Shown: positions 24,123 to 36,227 of the stretch, one piece after another | How positions within the stretch are numbered: position 1 is the stretch's first letter | Layout of the letters: each line of letters starts with the position of its first letter | Assembly (NCBI GenBank): GCA_034638255.1 | Contig: JAWPGT010000010.1 | Coordinates: 682,001-746,000 of the forward strand | Length of the DNA stretch: 64,000 nt | Direction: 5' to 3' | Source: Coprinus comatus | Lineage: Eukaryota; Basidiomycota; Agaricomycetes; Agaricales; Agaricaceae | The notes under the pieces: generated by a model | What the model saw: the letters and a program-made list of their open reading frames with translations, nothing else | Database searches by the model: none | Told to the model about the DNA's origin: nothing | Made by a program: the position numbers and the translations under genes

Positions 24123-24833
24123 GTAAAAGTGTAGAAAAAAAGCTGAGTTTCTGACAATTTCGCAGCCATTTGGGGGGTATTTAAGTACTTCAAAGCTTCA
24201 GAATTCTAGCACTGCCCAGGACAAAACAATTCAATCCTTTGCTTCTTTGGCAGGCTCGGTTACGAGCGGCGATACCATTAAAGGTAAATCCGTCACTTCC
24301 GGAGTTATCAGTCACACATTAACACTCTCTCAAGAAACTCGGGAACTTCTAGTTCCCAATTACACAACTCGAAGTTGGTAAGTCTTGCTGTGCAGTAAAA
24401 CCCTCGTAAAACCCCGCGTATGTGACTCCATAAACCTATTTTCTCTCATACTCTCCTCTTTCACTTCCCAATTTCTTCCTCTCATACGGATATTGGTCTC
24501 AAAAAAACTTTTGTAAGCTGGCGTCTAGTGTTTGATGTTTGATGTTCAGAAAAAAACTTTTGCTACTAGGTCCCGAGTCGACTCGCAACAACTGACTGAC
24601 AACGTGTACAAGTATCCTCGTGTTCGGAACATACATATGACTATATATCAGCTTCTGTATCACAGCCTCACTGGCGACAAATGGAAACATGAACACGATG
24701 CAAAGTAAAATGGGCATTGAGAGGTGAAGCATAGGTATATACAAAAATGATTAATAAAATACACTGACTTGAATCGTGAAATACAAAATGGATGACGAAA
24801 GACAGAATGTATAGTGAGCATAGTTCGAAGTGG
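24123..24833. other. Intergenic, no gene seen
   Basis: About 710 bp upstream of one C2H2 gene and downstream of the next. It contains a TATA-like element (TACTTAAATACC on the minus strand near 24175-24190) about 60 bp upstream of the start at 24122. No coding content was recognised. Confidence 0.4.
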
Positions 24834-26700
24834 CTACTGGGTAAGGTATATATTATCATCCTGAGAGTGAGATATGCCTGGCAAACTTCTATTCCATAAT
24901 CTTCCTCGGCGCCTCCTGCTTGGTTGGATGGGTGAATCCATCCGCGGTATATTTGGATGCTTCGAATCGATATGTCTATTCAGATTTCGGCTGTGGCTAT
25001 AGAGTTTGTCACAAAATGAACATGGAAAATTCTTGATGCGACGGTGTCTTGTGGTCTTATGATCTACAATGCAGGAAACAAGTATTGTCGGTAAGTAGAG
25101 TCTTGATAACAACATTTACTTACTTTCGAGATTTTGTTTGCTCGTTTGTCGCTGGTGACAGATCTCGCACTCGAATCTCTGCGGTCTGGTAGCCTTCCGC
25201 GCAGCAGCCCGCAACATCTTGTCCGAAACGCCTTCCTTGCTTATTACATCCCACGACACGCCAGGGAATGTATGTGAAGATGACCCAGAAGTGGGACATG
25301 TATTTGAGATGCCAGAATCCTCCGAGACTGTGATCTCTTGTGGACCCGAATCAAGCTGGACGACCGGTACCGTACGGCTAGCACCCTGAGCATCGTTAAC
25401 AGCTTCGGTTGGAGGAGCGTTATAGGGATCCAATGGAACTATCGTCCCGTAGGGAGATGCAGCTTCAAAGTTTCGACTCGAGGACGGTAAATTATCCTCG
25501 AGCTGGCCGTTGACAACCCCTACTGTACCAGTATGCGAATCATTGAATTGGTACAGCTCATCTAACCCATCCTCGTTCAACTCTGGAAGTGCACTGGGCC
25601 CTTCATGTGAAGATATTTGTGAAACAATATGCTCCTGTACCTTCTTCGAAGTTGTAGGGCTGGACCATAGTAGTTCCTTCTGGTTCTGGGCTACCCGGTT
25701 CTCTGTTGGGTAAATATCCCAATCATTCCCTTGGAAAGTGAGGTGTCTCTCCATAACAGGAGTTAATCCACTATGAGATTGAGATTGAGAAGGACTGAGG
25801 GTTCTGGGTGAAGTTAGATCGATTGAGTCATAATCTGGTGAGTTTTGGAAGGCGTGGGCTAACAAGCCATTGAGACCCTCAGAAACAAACAATCAAGAAC
25901 CTCTGACTCACGATATTGTCCACATTGGATCGGGGTCAAAGGTAGGTGGCTACATCTGCCTGGAGAGGGTGTGTTGTTGTCGGGAGCTAATAACGGCGTC
26001 CCAGCGTCGTGACCGAAATGACAATTTTCAACTCTTAACATTTGTGAAGAGGCTGTTATACATTTATTAGTACTACGGGTTGCTGGGATTTGAGCAAAGG
26101 ACATACGAGGAACAGATGTTGCCCAAACACTGGGCTGATAAGGTCGCCATATTTGTGAATATATAGGAACGGCGTGTCTCTCGTCTTGAGCTAAGGACAC
26201 AGTCGGTATGAGACTTAAGGATGGTCGGGTAATGGACATACAGCTATTTGATTGTTTGGGAGATGTTGAATTTCCAACAGGGACAAGGCTTGATCCTGAA
26301 GATAAGTTGACAACTGGGTCAATCATTGCAATAGGTCTATACTCATACCTTGGTGTAAGCTATCCGAAGGCTGAGGCTGAAGCTGAGATGGAATTGTGCT
26401 TCGTCCCCCACTTTTTTGACTCCGGTCGGCCATCCAGTATAATGGGCTAGATACTTCGGTGTGGTGTGCAGGGTCTCTGGAACAGTGTTGGTGTGAGACG
26501 ACAGTGAAGTCTGTAGAAGAGTAGCCGTACGCGTTCAAGTAGCCATTAGAAACAGCTTCTTCGCAGTAGTCTCCAGGAAAGTCAGACTGCGATACTAGTA
26601 TGTTAGGAGGATAGTCTGTGAATTCATTGTTTGAGTAGTAGGTCGCGCCAGTATCGGGATAAGCGCCAGAAGGGCCCTCAATTGCGATTGTGGGAGACAT
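24834..26700 (-). CDS. C2H2 zinc-finger protein (tandem family member 2)
   Basis: Probable transcription factor of about 560 residues. It starts MSPTIAIEGPSGAYPDTGAT at 26700. Introns near 26330 and 25890 link three exons of acidic, Ser/Pro-rich sequence. The finger region reads RPQRFECEICHQRQTSKQNL. A phase-1 intron then joins to NHKTTRHRRIKNFPCSFCD and KLYSHSRNLNRHIDSKHP, giving two C-x2-C-x12-H-x4-H fingers. The end is basic then polar (PSRRRRGRLWNRSLPGIS), with the stop at 24834. The last-intron position and phase equal those in the neighbours, so these are paralogues. DNA target unknown. Confidence 0.8.
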
Positions 26701-26760
26701 TGCGATTATGCCTTAAGAGAGAACAGCCTTTTGTAGGCCACACAAGTTGCTGTTAAGGTC

Positions 26761-26769
26761 TATATATAA
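26761..26769 (-). promoter_or_regulatory. TATA-like box for the C2H2 gene starting at 26700
   Basis: The minus strand carries TTATATATA about 60 bp upstream of the ATG at 26700, a normal position for a fungal core promoter. Confidence 0.4.
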
Positions 26770-27689
26770 CTCTATTATCCCCGGAAAGAGTGCCGTTTGA
26801 ACCTTCGTGCACAATGGCTGATCTTGTTGAAAAATCCTTGGGGGGACGAACACGAATCGATGCTCTCGTTAAATGAGATAGCGTAAACTCTGTTACAAGA
26901 ACCAGTGTTACATGACATGCCGCTACCCGAGCTGCGTTTTTTTATTACTTTACTTCCCACCTGTGATATTCTTAAGATTTCGATTTCCTTTCTCTAGTGT
27001 TTCTGATGCTGGTCGTAGTTGGTATGATCTTATATCTAACCAGTGTCAACTTCACGATCCTAGACACTGAGTAGTCAATGAGTGGTCAACGTTTCAACTG
27101 GTCATGGCGATGAATCGATGACATCTCACTACCGTCAATAGAAATTGAGTCCCACGCTCGAAATGCAAAAAGTTTTTTTGTCAAGAACCCTGCACTACCC
27201 CAGTTTTTAGCAAATCAGATAGATCACACGATTCACTATACTATTAGACCAGTAGCTTCTCACACTTCCGCCCAGGGCCCACACCGTCATGGGTGAAGAG
27301 CAGTGAATCGTGATTCCGCCAAGGATACAGGAATGAACTCGGGAACCAGTGAGGTCTCACTTTAGCACTTTCAAGACTCCTTAGAATCAGCCCGAAGGAA
27401 ATTTTTTCCACTGGCCAGTGCTCTTAGTTATTATTATCTCTCAATTAAGGCTCGGGAACGACTCGGAATACTTACAATGTCAAGCTGGTCCGATGGAGTT
27501 ATAACTACGTCATAGTTGAATCCCTCAAACCCTTCCTACGTTCAAGCCATAACCGCAACTGGGTCATCGTATAATTGAGTTCTCCGGAATGTTACCAGGA
27601 AAACCGGCTCGTCTTGTCTCATAATTGTAAGTTGCCCATGGGATATAGAATTTATCATAATAGACGATATAGTACAAATTGACCATCAG
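26770..27689. other. Intergenic, no gene seen
   Basis: About 0.9 kb of stop-rich sequence between a C2H2 gene and the decayed C2H2 copy. Nothing was recognised on either strand. Confidence 0.4.
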
Positions 27690-28350
27690 TATATCAGTCA
27701 AAATCGGCCGTAAGCGGTCCTGGCAGATGGCGATGTGGGCTTTACAATCCGGACGAGGGTATGATACCATAACAATGCGGATCTAGGTAGTCTGGATAGT
27801 AAGAAGAACCATTTCAGACTCTATACAAAAAATAGGTGCAGCATGTGGCTCATCTGAAAGTTTCATTCTTGAGATACCACCGCAAATGGTGCAAATGATA
27901 AAATTTTGAACATGTGCTTTTGCACTATGACGTAGCACCCTCTCTCATTCTCTTGGAAGCCTCAGTTAGTTTCTTGAGTCTGGTCAGCGTTCTCATGTCA
28001 GGTGCCTGCGTACTAGGTTCAGTAGTTAATTTCTCGAGTCCGGGGATTGTATCAAATGACTGTGGCGAATTGAATTTGAGGAAGTCCCCTTGCATGTTGC
28101 GCTACACTGCTCAAAGTCCAGTCAATATTACTGGGAGTAAAATAAATTTTCTCACAGCATCGTCCACACGAAACCTTTGGTCCTTTACTAAGAGTTGACA
28201 TTCAAGGAAAAGAGTGAATATTCCTCCGATCGCGTAATCGTCTGCGCCATAGTTGTCAGCTACTGGAAAAGTGTTTATAGAAGTTGCCACTATCACCATG
28301 ACTGACAGTGCTGAGGCCGAGTGTGCTAGGTCGTCAACCGAGTTCACTTA
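27690..28350 (-). pseudogene. Decayed copy of the tandem C2H2 gene
   Basis: The minus strand matches the gene at 29802-31414 but is broken. One segment reads TRLKKLTEASKRMREGATS then a stop, against AGLKKLTGASKKMKEAVAP in the intact gene. Next comes CTICGGISRMKLSDE, a finger-1 remnant that lacks its histidines. The finger-2 remnant near 27705-27770 reads YPRPDCKAHIAICQD; the intact copy has YPCPDCKKPYRHLR, so the first Cys has become Arg and 2 nt are missing, which shifts the frame. An upstream fragment, ADNYGADDYAIGG, may correspond to the intact MSDNYEEP start. The 5' limit is uncertain and may reach about 28490. Confidence 0.65.
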
Positions 28351-29801
28351 CGCACGCGTGCCTTGCTGGGACTTTCTTGGGACTTGGGGTGGGAGGTACG
28401 TTGGGTATCGTGTGTACCAAAAATCGATTTAAGATTGATTAGTATCAGCTTGAGTTATTACCGTCGAAGCATTTACGATCTCTGCCATAGTGATTAAGGA
28501 TTAAACGTTAATCTGGAACGACAGAAGACCTGAACCAAGTAGTTAACGGTATAGGGATCCCGGATATGCGTTCCCCCGATTCCAACTAAGAATGGTACTC
28601 CAAAGAGAGTAGTAGTAGTAGTACAACTAGGAGATAATCATGTCAGTGGAGTGATCTGGACAATTGTTGTAGCAGGTTACGCTGGTTGTGTCGGGGTACT
28701 AAGGGTCCACGGGAGAGATGTGTCCTTTGTTGCCTTTGGAAGGATGCGGTAGTGAGGATCAGGGGGTTGAACACTGGAAGGGAAGAACAAGAGATTGAAC
28801 AAGATGATTAGCCGCGCTACCAAGCGCCTAGTGAGTCGAGCGGCCGATGAACTTCTCTCCGAATACTAAACCTAAGAGGGATTTCCATCTCTCCTGGATT
28901 CCTTCTCACTAGCACACCCAATACGGTTATATGAATAATTGATCCACATAATGACACCAAATCAGGGTCTTGGCAGTGACGGATTCATTTTTTTTTGCTA
29001 GTTATACGCAGTTGTACTCTACCCGGTGAATATAACCCGAAAGCAATTTTTATTCTAGGAATCCACATTCAATCCTCGTTGGTGGACATCGACTACAACA
29101 GCCTCGCACGGCACCATATTATCCTCCGAATTTCCCAACTTGGAGGGTTCAGTGCTCACGCTGACAACTTCTGTCAGGAATATCAGACAACTTCCATCAT
29201 CGCGCACCTGCTACGCGGAAGTTCGTCGTGGGACCAACAAATCATCGGACCCTTGCCTCAAAGCTTTCGAACGAAGTGCGGGAATGTCAATTGGTCCCCC
29301 TCAAATTGTTTCAAGTTTTCAAGCTTTGGAGTTCTGATGGATTGAAATATTGAAGAAAGTTCGGTCGGTCGGATATTCGGGCTTCAAGCTCCAAGGATTG
29401 TGCCGCTGAGTACGACTCGGTCTAGGATGACAATAGTTTGGTCGAATGTATTCGCCAAGTCCTTACAAGCTTTTCTTATATCCTCGTACTAGGCTCTAGC
29501 CGTTCCTTGCACTGGTAGACCTTTAATTCCCTCGTTCAATTATTCACACCTAGACCGTGAAACCTTCTTTGCGGCGGGACAGTGTCTCGTTAGCCATTGA
29601 TGCATCTAGGGTCTGTTTTTAATTAGATCAAACTCACGATGGCTCGGAGAATGCCTCCTTTTATGGAATGAGAAGAGTCAATATAAATGGTATATTCGAA
29701 TTTCGGATATCTGCAGTACTGCTACCAGGGTATATAGGTTGAGACTTCGATCGGAAATTCAAGTTTCAGTACCTTCTTCGGGTTGAGCGTTTGTTCTGGC
29801 T
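28351..29801. other. Intergenic, no gene seen
   Basis: About 1.4 kb with short frames. It has a small AGT triplet run near 28607-28622. The plus-strand open frame at 28995-29345 has no domain-like features. It may include 5' remnants of the C2H2 pseudogene. Confidence 0.4.
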
Positions 29802-31414
29802 TCAGTTAGTCAAATTAAAATTTAATAAAACATCACGAACCTCATAACCATGTTCATTTTTGCGGTGCCGACTGAGTGACCTCAGATGGCGATATGGCTT
29901 TTTACAATCCGGACATGGATATGGATTGATTCCATAATGTGAATTTTGGTGATCTGTAAAACATCAACAATCAACAACAACCATTAAGATGTTAAGAGAA
30001 GTGATTTCATTTGTCCCTTACTCTTAAGGTTCTGATTTGAAGTCAGCGTATCACCGCAGATAGTGCAATGATGCTTTGAAGCTCTTTTGCGCCATGGTGC
30101 CACCGCTTCCTTCATTTTCTTGGAAGCTCCAGTCAGTTTCTTGAGACCAGCCGGGTTTCTTCCAAGTGCCTCTGACCAATGCATATGTCCAGTACCTAAA
30201 ACTTCGGGGTGAGGCGACATTATCTATGGTTATAAAGGTTGTCGATCGATACCATGAGTACTATAGCGATTCGCTGGAAATTCAAATGAGTCCAAGTATT
30301 GCGGACTTTCAAGAATTGTAGTGCTCGGCTGGCTATTCTGAAGACTTCCATGAATAGTTGTCTCGTTTATCCGGTACTCTTCCCCAACATATGCGTATTC
30401 CTGGTCCTTCAGTTGGTGGGAGTCCTCTGATAAAGTTTGCTGTAGTAGAAGAAATTTTAGTAATCAGAAAATAAACATAATTAATCTTCTCACTGTACTC
30501 TTCCAGGCTTCAGGGAAGTCGTTAAAACCTGAAGGTTCGGGGAAGTTGTAGGAAGGGTTGAATGCGTACACGTCCGTTTCGCAGAGCCGCTGAAGGTGAG
30601 TAGATGTTGTGATAGAGCCGAGGGTCCCTTCATGTTGGTCGTATGTATCTTTGTAGTTCGGCACAAGGCAGTAGTCACTGTAACCCGTTGGAGTTGGACT
30701 CGAAAACATGCTAGTTGGGCGACTAGACGTAGCGCTATCGCTACCGAATGTCTGCCCAGAAGGGGAGAGGCCCGGATCGCTCGCGGAGGATGATATCGCT
30801 GAGCGAAGCTGGTCGTATCCTAGTGCTAGTAGTGGACGCATTAAATTATTGTGCCATCGCTATGTTATATAGAATACGCACCGAGTGAACTGCTACCATA
30901 AAATGTGTTAGAATATTCGTAGTTATGACTTGGGGGTGGGCTTTTGCTTTCACTACTGTGAGGTTGATGTATACCAAAGCCTGCTAAGGTACGTCAAATC
31001 GGAAGCTTTCACAAGGGTATCTCTGATCACTCACGAGCAGATGTTTCAAGGGATGTGTTCTCTTCAAGCAGATCATATCGATATTCTGTAACACTGTTGC
31101 ACTGAGGTATGGCTGCGTGAGGACATTTTTAAAATAATATCCTTTAACCTCCACTAGAGAACAGCAACATACTAAGGGGGTGTAGAAGATCTGTGGTTTT
31201 TTGAAAGCCTCAGGCTATATCTGATTTAGGTGAGATGGTAGGACCAAGCTTACGTCGTGTGTCTAACGTCTCAGCAGAGCGATCACATGGAAAACCGCCT
31301 CCGACTAAAATAAACTCTTTAGTTACACCATAAATTAATGACAGATGGCTTACTTCTGTAATCACGTTGTTGAGAATATTCGTTCCGGATTGGCTCCTCG
31401 TAGTTGTCAGACAT
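29802..31414 (-). CDS. C2H2 zinc-finger protein (tandem family member 3)
   Basis: Probable transcription factor with many introns. It starts MSDNYEEPIRNEYSQQRDYR at 31414. Small exons follow, including IGGGFPCDRSAETLDTR, PQCNSVTEYRYDLLEENTS and GFGIHQPHSSESKSPPPS. A larger exon begins ALGYDQLRSAISSSASD. Next comes MHWSEALGRNPAGLKKLTG and the finger region: HHCTICGDTLTSNQNLK, a phase-1 intron, then NHQNSHYGINPYPCPDCKK and PYRHLRSLSRHRKNEH. That gives two C-x2-C-x12-H-x4-H fingers. The stop is at 29802 (FNLTN). The intron in finger 1 sits exactly as in the gene at 24834-26700. Borders of the small 5' exons are my best phase-consistent reading. Confidence 0.72.
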
Positions 31415-32239
31415 TATGGTAGATATGAACACAACCAACTTGTCAAGAGTAGCAAGTTTTCCGGTTGGTATATCAAGGTTATAAGTTGTTTTCAGGCTCT
31501 TAAGTGTTTCCCTGAGTTGTTATTGTTGTTCAATTTCTGATAAACAGCATAAACAGCTATGTCATGAGCTTCGTAGGAGCTCATAGTCGGAGCACAGGTC
31601 CTGTCTTCATGAAAGTCTGAGATTGGTGTGTGTATTTTGAAAAGGGACTGAAATGCGTTATGGAACGTTCTGAGAGAAGTACCAATAAAAGAAACCAATG
31701 GAAACGAGGATTGAGTTCCGGGAAATGTGATAGAAGTATTCAAGTAATACCCCATTTCATTAATCCCAATGAAAATGCGTGAAGCGATGACTGGAACTGG
31801 AGATTGGAACTTGGGGCGCTGGGATCCCTACGAACCGGCGCGAATCATCGGCTTTCGGTACCGTGACGTAATGAACTGATGAAGAAGTATATCAGGATCT
31901 CAGTGGATGGATTCATGCGATCTGAACGTCGAACGACTGACGGATGAGGAAAGATTGTGCGAGACCAGGGACATTGTACCTCTCTGCTCTACAGGATTTA
32001 CTCGTAGAGTTTCATCCAACAACCACATTCCTTTCGGGTGAAGATGTTTCAAATCAGTGATAGGAAACCAAGTGCAAGTGGCAGCGTGAGAGGCAGCCAG
32101 GATTGCCAGCTTGAGCACGAGTCGAAATCGAAGGGTACGCTCAAACACCTGGCCAATTCTCGCCGGTGGCAACGGCATCCGTAGGGTTCAATAGCATACA
32201 TATGGTAGATGGGGGGAATACAACTGATGTCATCATTAT
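31415..32239. other. Intergenic, no gene seen
   Basis: About 0.8 kb between the starts/ends of two minus-strand genes. The minus-strand frames at 31492-31755 and 31900-32178 show no recognisable protein and no consistent splicing. Confidence 0.4.
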
Positions 32240-33120
32240 TCAAGTGAAGTGAGTAATGGGCCTCGTTTGCTTGTTCCCATCCACCCATATATCGACCTTT
32301 TCATTATAGAAGGCCACTAATCCTCTTATCGGAGCTGCCTCTATCGTGGTTAACTTGTACCACCACGCCATATCCCGATGTATTTTATCTTGAGACAAGT
32401 TCACATCATAGGAGTATGCCTCTCCCTTGATGATATTTCAGGTTGAATGTTGCTAATACTATGGAATTAAAGCTGACCTTATATGGGCACTGGCTTTTCC
32501 TGTCTGTATCCTCTAACAAGTCTAAGCGACAATCTGTCTTGGGAATATAATACCTGATCGGAAGGCCTGTCTCAAAAAGTAAATAAGGAGCTCGTGTATT
32601 GGCCACTTCTATCCCTCCAACTTCGACGCGAACATGGCGTGAGGATCGTAGTATATCAACACGCTGTAAAAATACTAAGACTTTGTGATAAGCATATGAG
32701 TTGCCCCACCTTGTAAGGATCTTTAGGGTGTACATAAATTTGCTCATCTTCTTCAAAGCAAGCATCCATTGCAGAGAACCTGATAGTAAACAGCCCGGCT
32801 AATTCTGTAGTATGATGGTGTGTCAAAGCACCAGTCGCATTGTGGCCTGCATTGATGTTGTAAACAGACAGTTCCGGGGTCGCGTCCACCAGCTCTAGAT
32901 AGAAGTGAGGCAGGTCTTTTTCTGTGAAAAAATATGTTGGGTAATATGGTTTCTCCCAGCTGCATCACGTATATGATATCTGGCGAGCACCGATTTGGGA
33001 AGGCAGGTGAACTCACACCAATTTAGCATCGACAGTATCAATTAAGCAGGCACCACCAATGTATACCCTAATGCGCTTGTTGCATTCTTCTATATGCGGG
33101 ATGGAGAAGAAGGACGCCAT
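32240..33120 (-). CDS. DUF427 domain protein (two repeats)
   Basis: Small globular protein of the DUF427 family, function unproven. It starts MASFFSIPHIEECNKRIRVY at 33120. The first repeat reads IRVYIGGACLIDTVDAKLV, then across an intron WEKPYYPTYFFTEKDLPHFY. After EDEQIYVHPKDPYK and a second intron, the second repeat reads HVRVEVGGIEVANTRAPYLL, FETGLPIRYYIPKTDCRLDL and CPYK. A third intron leads to GEAYSYDVNL, then EAAPIRGLVAFYNEKVDIWV and DGNKQTRPITHFT, the usual family C-terminus. For the first intron only the acceptor after GATGCAG restores the frame. It is divergent from the PLP protein, with 102 bp between starts. This gene is invisible unless exons are joined. Confidence 0.88.
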
Positions 33121-33222
33121 GGATTTCTTGGTGTGTTGAGTAAAGGGGGAATCTTGGGATGTCTGACAATCCCAAGGACTGACATTGCTGACTCAGCGAC
33201 GGGTTTCCAATATCTGTCTTCC

Positions 33223-34200
33223 ATGCTACTTACTTCTCATATCCTCAAGGCTATTCCATCGGCTTCTAAGGCACTGAGATATATGTCTTCTACATTGGAA
33301 TCCGTCGCTCTTCCCGAGCCGGAACGCATTCAAGAACTAGAACATGCACTTGCGGATATCCGAACTCGTGTCAAGAACGCAACACCGGAAGGATCCGTTT
33401 CAACTTTGGTTGCAGTATCCAAGTACAAGCCAGCATCTGATATCTTGGCTTGCTATCGTGCAGGACAATTTATCTTTGGGGAAAATTATGCTCAAGAACT
33501 GGTCGACAAAGCAGCATTGGTATGATATTCATGACAGATATATTCTGCTAAACACTAAACCGTTCCGAGTAGTTGCCTCGCCAAATACGCTGGCATTTCA
33601 TCGGGACCTTTCAATCTAACAAAGCGAAATTGCTAGCATGTAAGATCTGTACTTTCTTTCCTGTTGGTTATGTCTACAATGTCATCAGCTATACCAAACC
33701 TGCAGTGCATTCACACACTTGCATCAATCAAGGCCGCTACTTCCCTGAACAAAGCCGTTCCTGATGAACGCAAGGATCCGCTTTGCGTTCTTATTCAGGT
33801 GAATACGTCTTGTGAAGACAACAAATCCGGACTCCCCGCAGTGACATCTGATACTGGTGTATCCGAGTCTGACCTCGGCAAACTAGCGACACACGTTATC
33901 AAGGCATGTCCAAAGCTTCAACTACAAGGTTTGATGACAATCGGAGCGCTTGAACATTCTCTCGATGCGGCGGAAACGGAAGAAAATGATGATTTCAAGG
34001 CTCTAAAAGATACCCGTGACAAGTTGGAGAACCATCTAAGGGGCGAGTTCAAGGAGAATAACTGGGGCCAGGATGGTACACACAGACTAATTCTCAGTAT
34101 GGGAATGTCAAGTGACTTCGAAGCGGCTTTGAAGGCTGGAAGCGATCTTGTTCGAGTAGGGAGCTCGATATTTGGACATAGAACAAAGGTGACGACGTGA
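33223..34200 (+). CDS. Pyridoxal-phosphate homeostasis protein (YggS/PLPBP family)
   Basis: PLP-binding TIM-barrel protein that buffers vitamin B6 and affects amino-acid balance (family knowledge). The motif VAVSKYKPASDI carries the PLP lysine. FGENYAQELVDKA follows. After an intron comes RQIRWHFIGTFQSNKAK, then after a second intron SIPNLQCIHTLASIKAA. LCVLIQVNTSCEDNKSGL, LQGLMTIGALEHS, LSMGMSSDFEAALKAGSDLV and RVGSSIFGHR complete the fold. Two starts are possible. The ATG at 33223 adds MLLTSHILKAIPSASKALRY, which is basic and acid-free like a mitochondrial presequence. The ATG at 33283 gives a cytosolic form, MSSTLESVALPEPER. I list the longer form. Confidence 0.92.
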
Positions 34201-34611
34201 TAGACTACTATAATCTGTGTCTTGATCTGAAGTATCAAAGTCTAATACTGCTGGCTGTATGAAAACCACATTCCAAATTGTATACCGACATAGCACCCTT
34301 GGTATTATGCCGGAAACTTTTCGGTATCACACATCACCACGCGGACACTGTATCCCACCTCGAATGCGGAGAAAATGATTAACATATCAGCTTCTTACCC
34401 TTTATTCCACAGACCTTTCGGATCTTTTATGACCAATGTATGGTATGTTCCATTGAAATGCTGAGGAAGTATACACTGATTATCCGGGGTAATAAGTAAT
34501 GTCGGTGCGGTAATTTTGCTCAATATATCCGATTTTTAGCCTCGATGTTCATATAAAGGCCCGAAGGTGAGAACTAAGCCTTACCAGTGCCTTACCAACA
34601 ACAACGATACC
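34201..34611. other. Promoter region of the AA9 gene, no gene seen
   Basis: About 410 bp between two plus-strand genes. The region before 34560 is AT-rich and should hold the regulated promoter of the secreted LPMO. No other content was recognised. Confidence 0.4.
34552..34557 (+). promoter_or_regulatory. TATA box of the AA9 LPMO gene
   Basis: A clean TATAAA lies 55 bp upstream of the ATG at 34612. Strong TATA boxes are common on inducible secreted-enzyme genes of fungi. Confidence 0.55.
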
Positions 34612-36227
34612 ATGTTTTCGACTCTAGCTATTGCCAGTGCCCTCTTTGTCTCAAGCGTGGCTGCCCATGGTGGTGTTAGCTCTTATATCATCAACGGTCA
34701 GTTAGGAAAGGCTCAAAGTGTTTGGCAATTACTGAAAGAAAATAGGTGTTACCTATCAAGGCTGGCAACCATACAACTCCCCCACAGGTCAAACTTCTAT
34801 TGAAAGGCCATACAGTATGTGAAAATTTGAATAATGAGGATATACATATCACTCACATCATGTGTGAAGGCTCCTATGATCCGTAAGGCATTAAATCAAA
34901 TTCAAAAAATGATCGTCCAATTAAATGATGCCTTTCCATCCTCAGTATCTACTCCGCCACTGGAAGCGTATGTTTAATACTGTCTGTGTCTAAGAAATCA
35001 GCTTAGCGTGAATCTTTCCTAGACCTTGAGCTGCAACAACAACGGTCAAGCAAGCGGTGCGCAGCTCTCTGCCACTGTCCCTGCTGGATCTCAGATTACC
35101 GCTAAGTGGTCGTAAGTCAGGATTTCTTGTGTTAGGATTCTTTAATATTTCTTCTTTAGTCAATGGACCCATGCCGAAGGCCCAGTCATGGTCTACATGG
35201 CTCGTTGCAATGGCGCATGTACATCTAATAACAGTAATAGTCTGCGGTGGTTCAAGATCGCTGAGACCGGTTTGAAATCCGGCACCGTTGGGTAAGTGTA
35301 ATACATCTTATTAACTCATGAACTGCATACGCACTGCCGTTCAACGCCCCCATCTGATCTAATGTTGGGCTTTTGTGACGACGCATAGTCTCTATGATTT
35401 AATACTTACTTTACTCACCCTTGTATGCTTTTAGTGCTGGAAAATGGGGTAATGGTGATATCATGGCAACTCTTTCTTATACTGCTACTATTCCCGCTGC
35501 ACTTGCCGCTGGTGAATATCTTATCCGCGTGAGTGTTTTTGGCTGTACTTTCATCAACAAATCCTGCCTAGTGTCATGGGGCCTGTCATCCACAAAGGCT
35601 CAACCCAATTCGGACAATCCCAAAAGTTCTGGGCACATAGGGGATACTTATCCCCAAAGTTGTTATTTTTGTCCGCAAGTTTTACGACAAAAAAGCTCAT
35701 TTTTCATTGTCATTTTAGCATGAACTTCTTGCATTGCATCAAGCAAACACTCCGCAGTTCTACCCAGAATGTGGGTCGAATGGGTTTTGCAGTCTTGTTC
35801 AGGACGATGTGTAACTGTTTTTATTTTATTTTTAGGTGCTCAATTGATTGTTACCGGCGGTGGCGGCAAAACTCCCGGAAGCTCATATCTCGTTTCCCTT
35901 CCCGGTAAGTCTCCTATCTTTTTATTGTCTTAGATGTAGTTTCGGGTTGGATTGAGGAAGGAGGTTTCCTTTATTTTTTTCACTCTCGTTTTGTCGGAAT
36001 CTGTCAATGGCGTGGCATTTACTAACTTACGCTTTCTCGCCACTTGATAGGTGCCTACTCCGCATCTGACCCCAGCATCAACATCAACATTTATTTGGCT
36101 CCCACAAATGCCCAGACCACCTACAAGGTTCCCGGACCTGGTAAGTTGGCTGTTTTAAGGGCTGTTGTGATTATATCCGCTAACTCGAAATAAAATTGCT
36201 ATATCAGCTGTCTGGAATGGCCAGTGA
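34612..36227 (+). CDS. AA9 lytic polysaccharide monooxygenase (secreted)
   Basis: Copper enzyme that oxidatively cleaves cellulose outside the cell. It starts MFSTLAIASALFVSSVAA; the signal peptide ends so that the mature protein begins HGGVSSYIING, exposing the N-terminal His of the histidine brace. The exons join as GVTYQGWQPYNSPTGQTSI, SSYDP, IYSATGS, then TLSCNNNGQASGAQLSATV, PAGSQITAKW and SQWTHAEGPVMVYMARCNG, where WTHAEGP carries the second copper His. HELLALHQANTPQFYPEC/AQ gives the axial-Tyr region, followed by LIVTGGGGKTPGSSYLVSLP. The protein ends ...YKVPGPAVWNGQ without a cellulose-binding module. About nine introns, all GT-AG in the reading chosen. Confidence 0.92.

Noticed and set aside
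28835..28905. Possible tRNA-like hairpins
   Set aside because: GC-rich short inverted stretches only; no T-loop GGTTCGA motif or full cloverleaf could be drawn.
28995..29345. Plus-strand open frame of 116 residues
   Set aside because: No recognisable domain, no matching exons nearby, and composition like non-coding sequence.
32049..32288. Different C-terminus for the DUF427 gene (frame starting MGGWEQAN)
   Set aside because: It is a frame shadow; the true frame reads VDIWVDGNKQTRPITHFT, the normal family ending at 32240.
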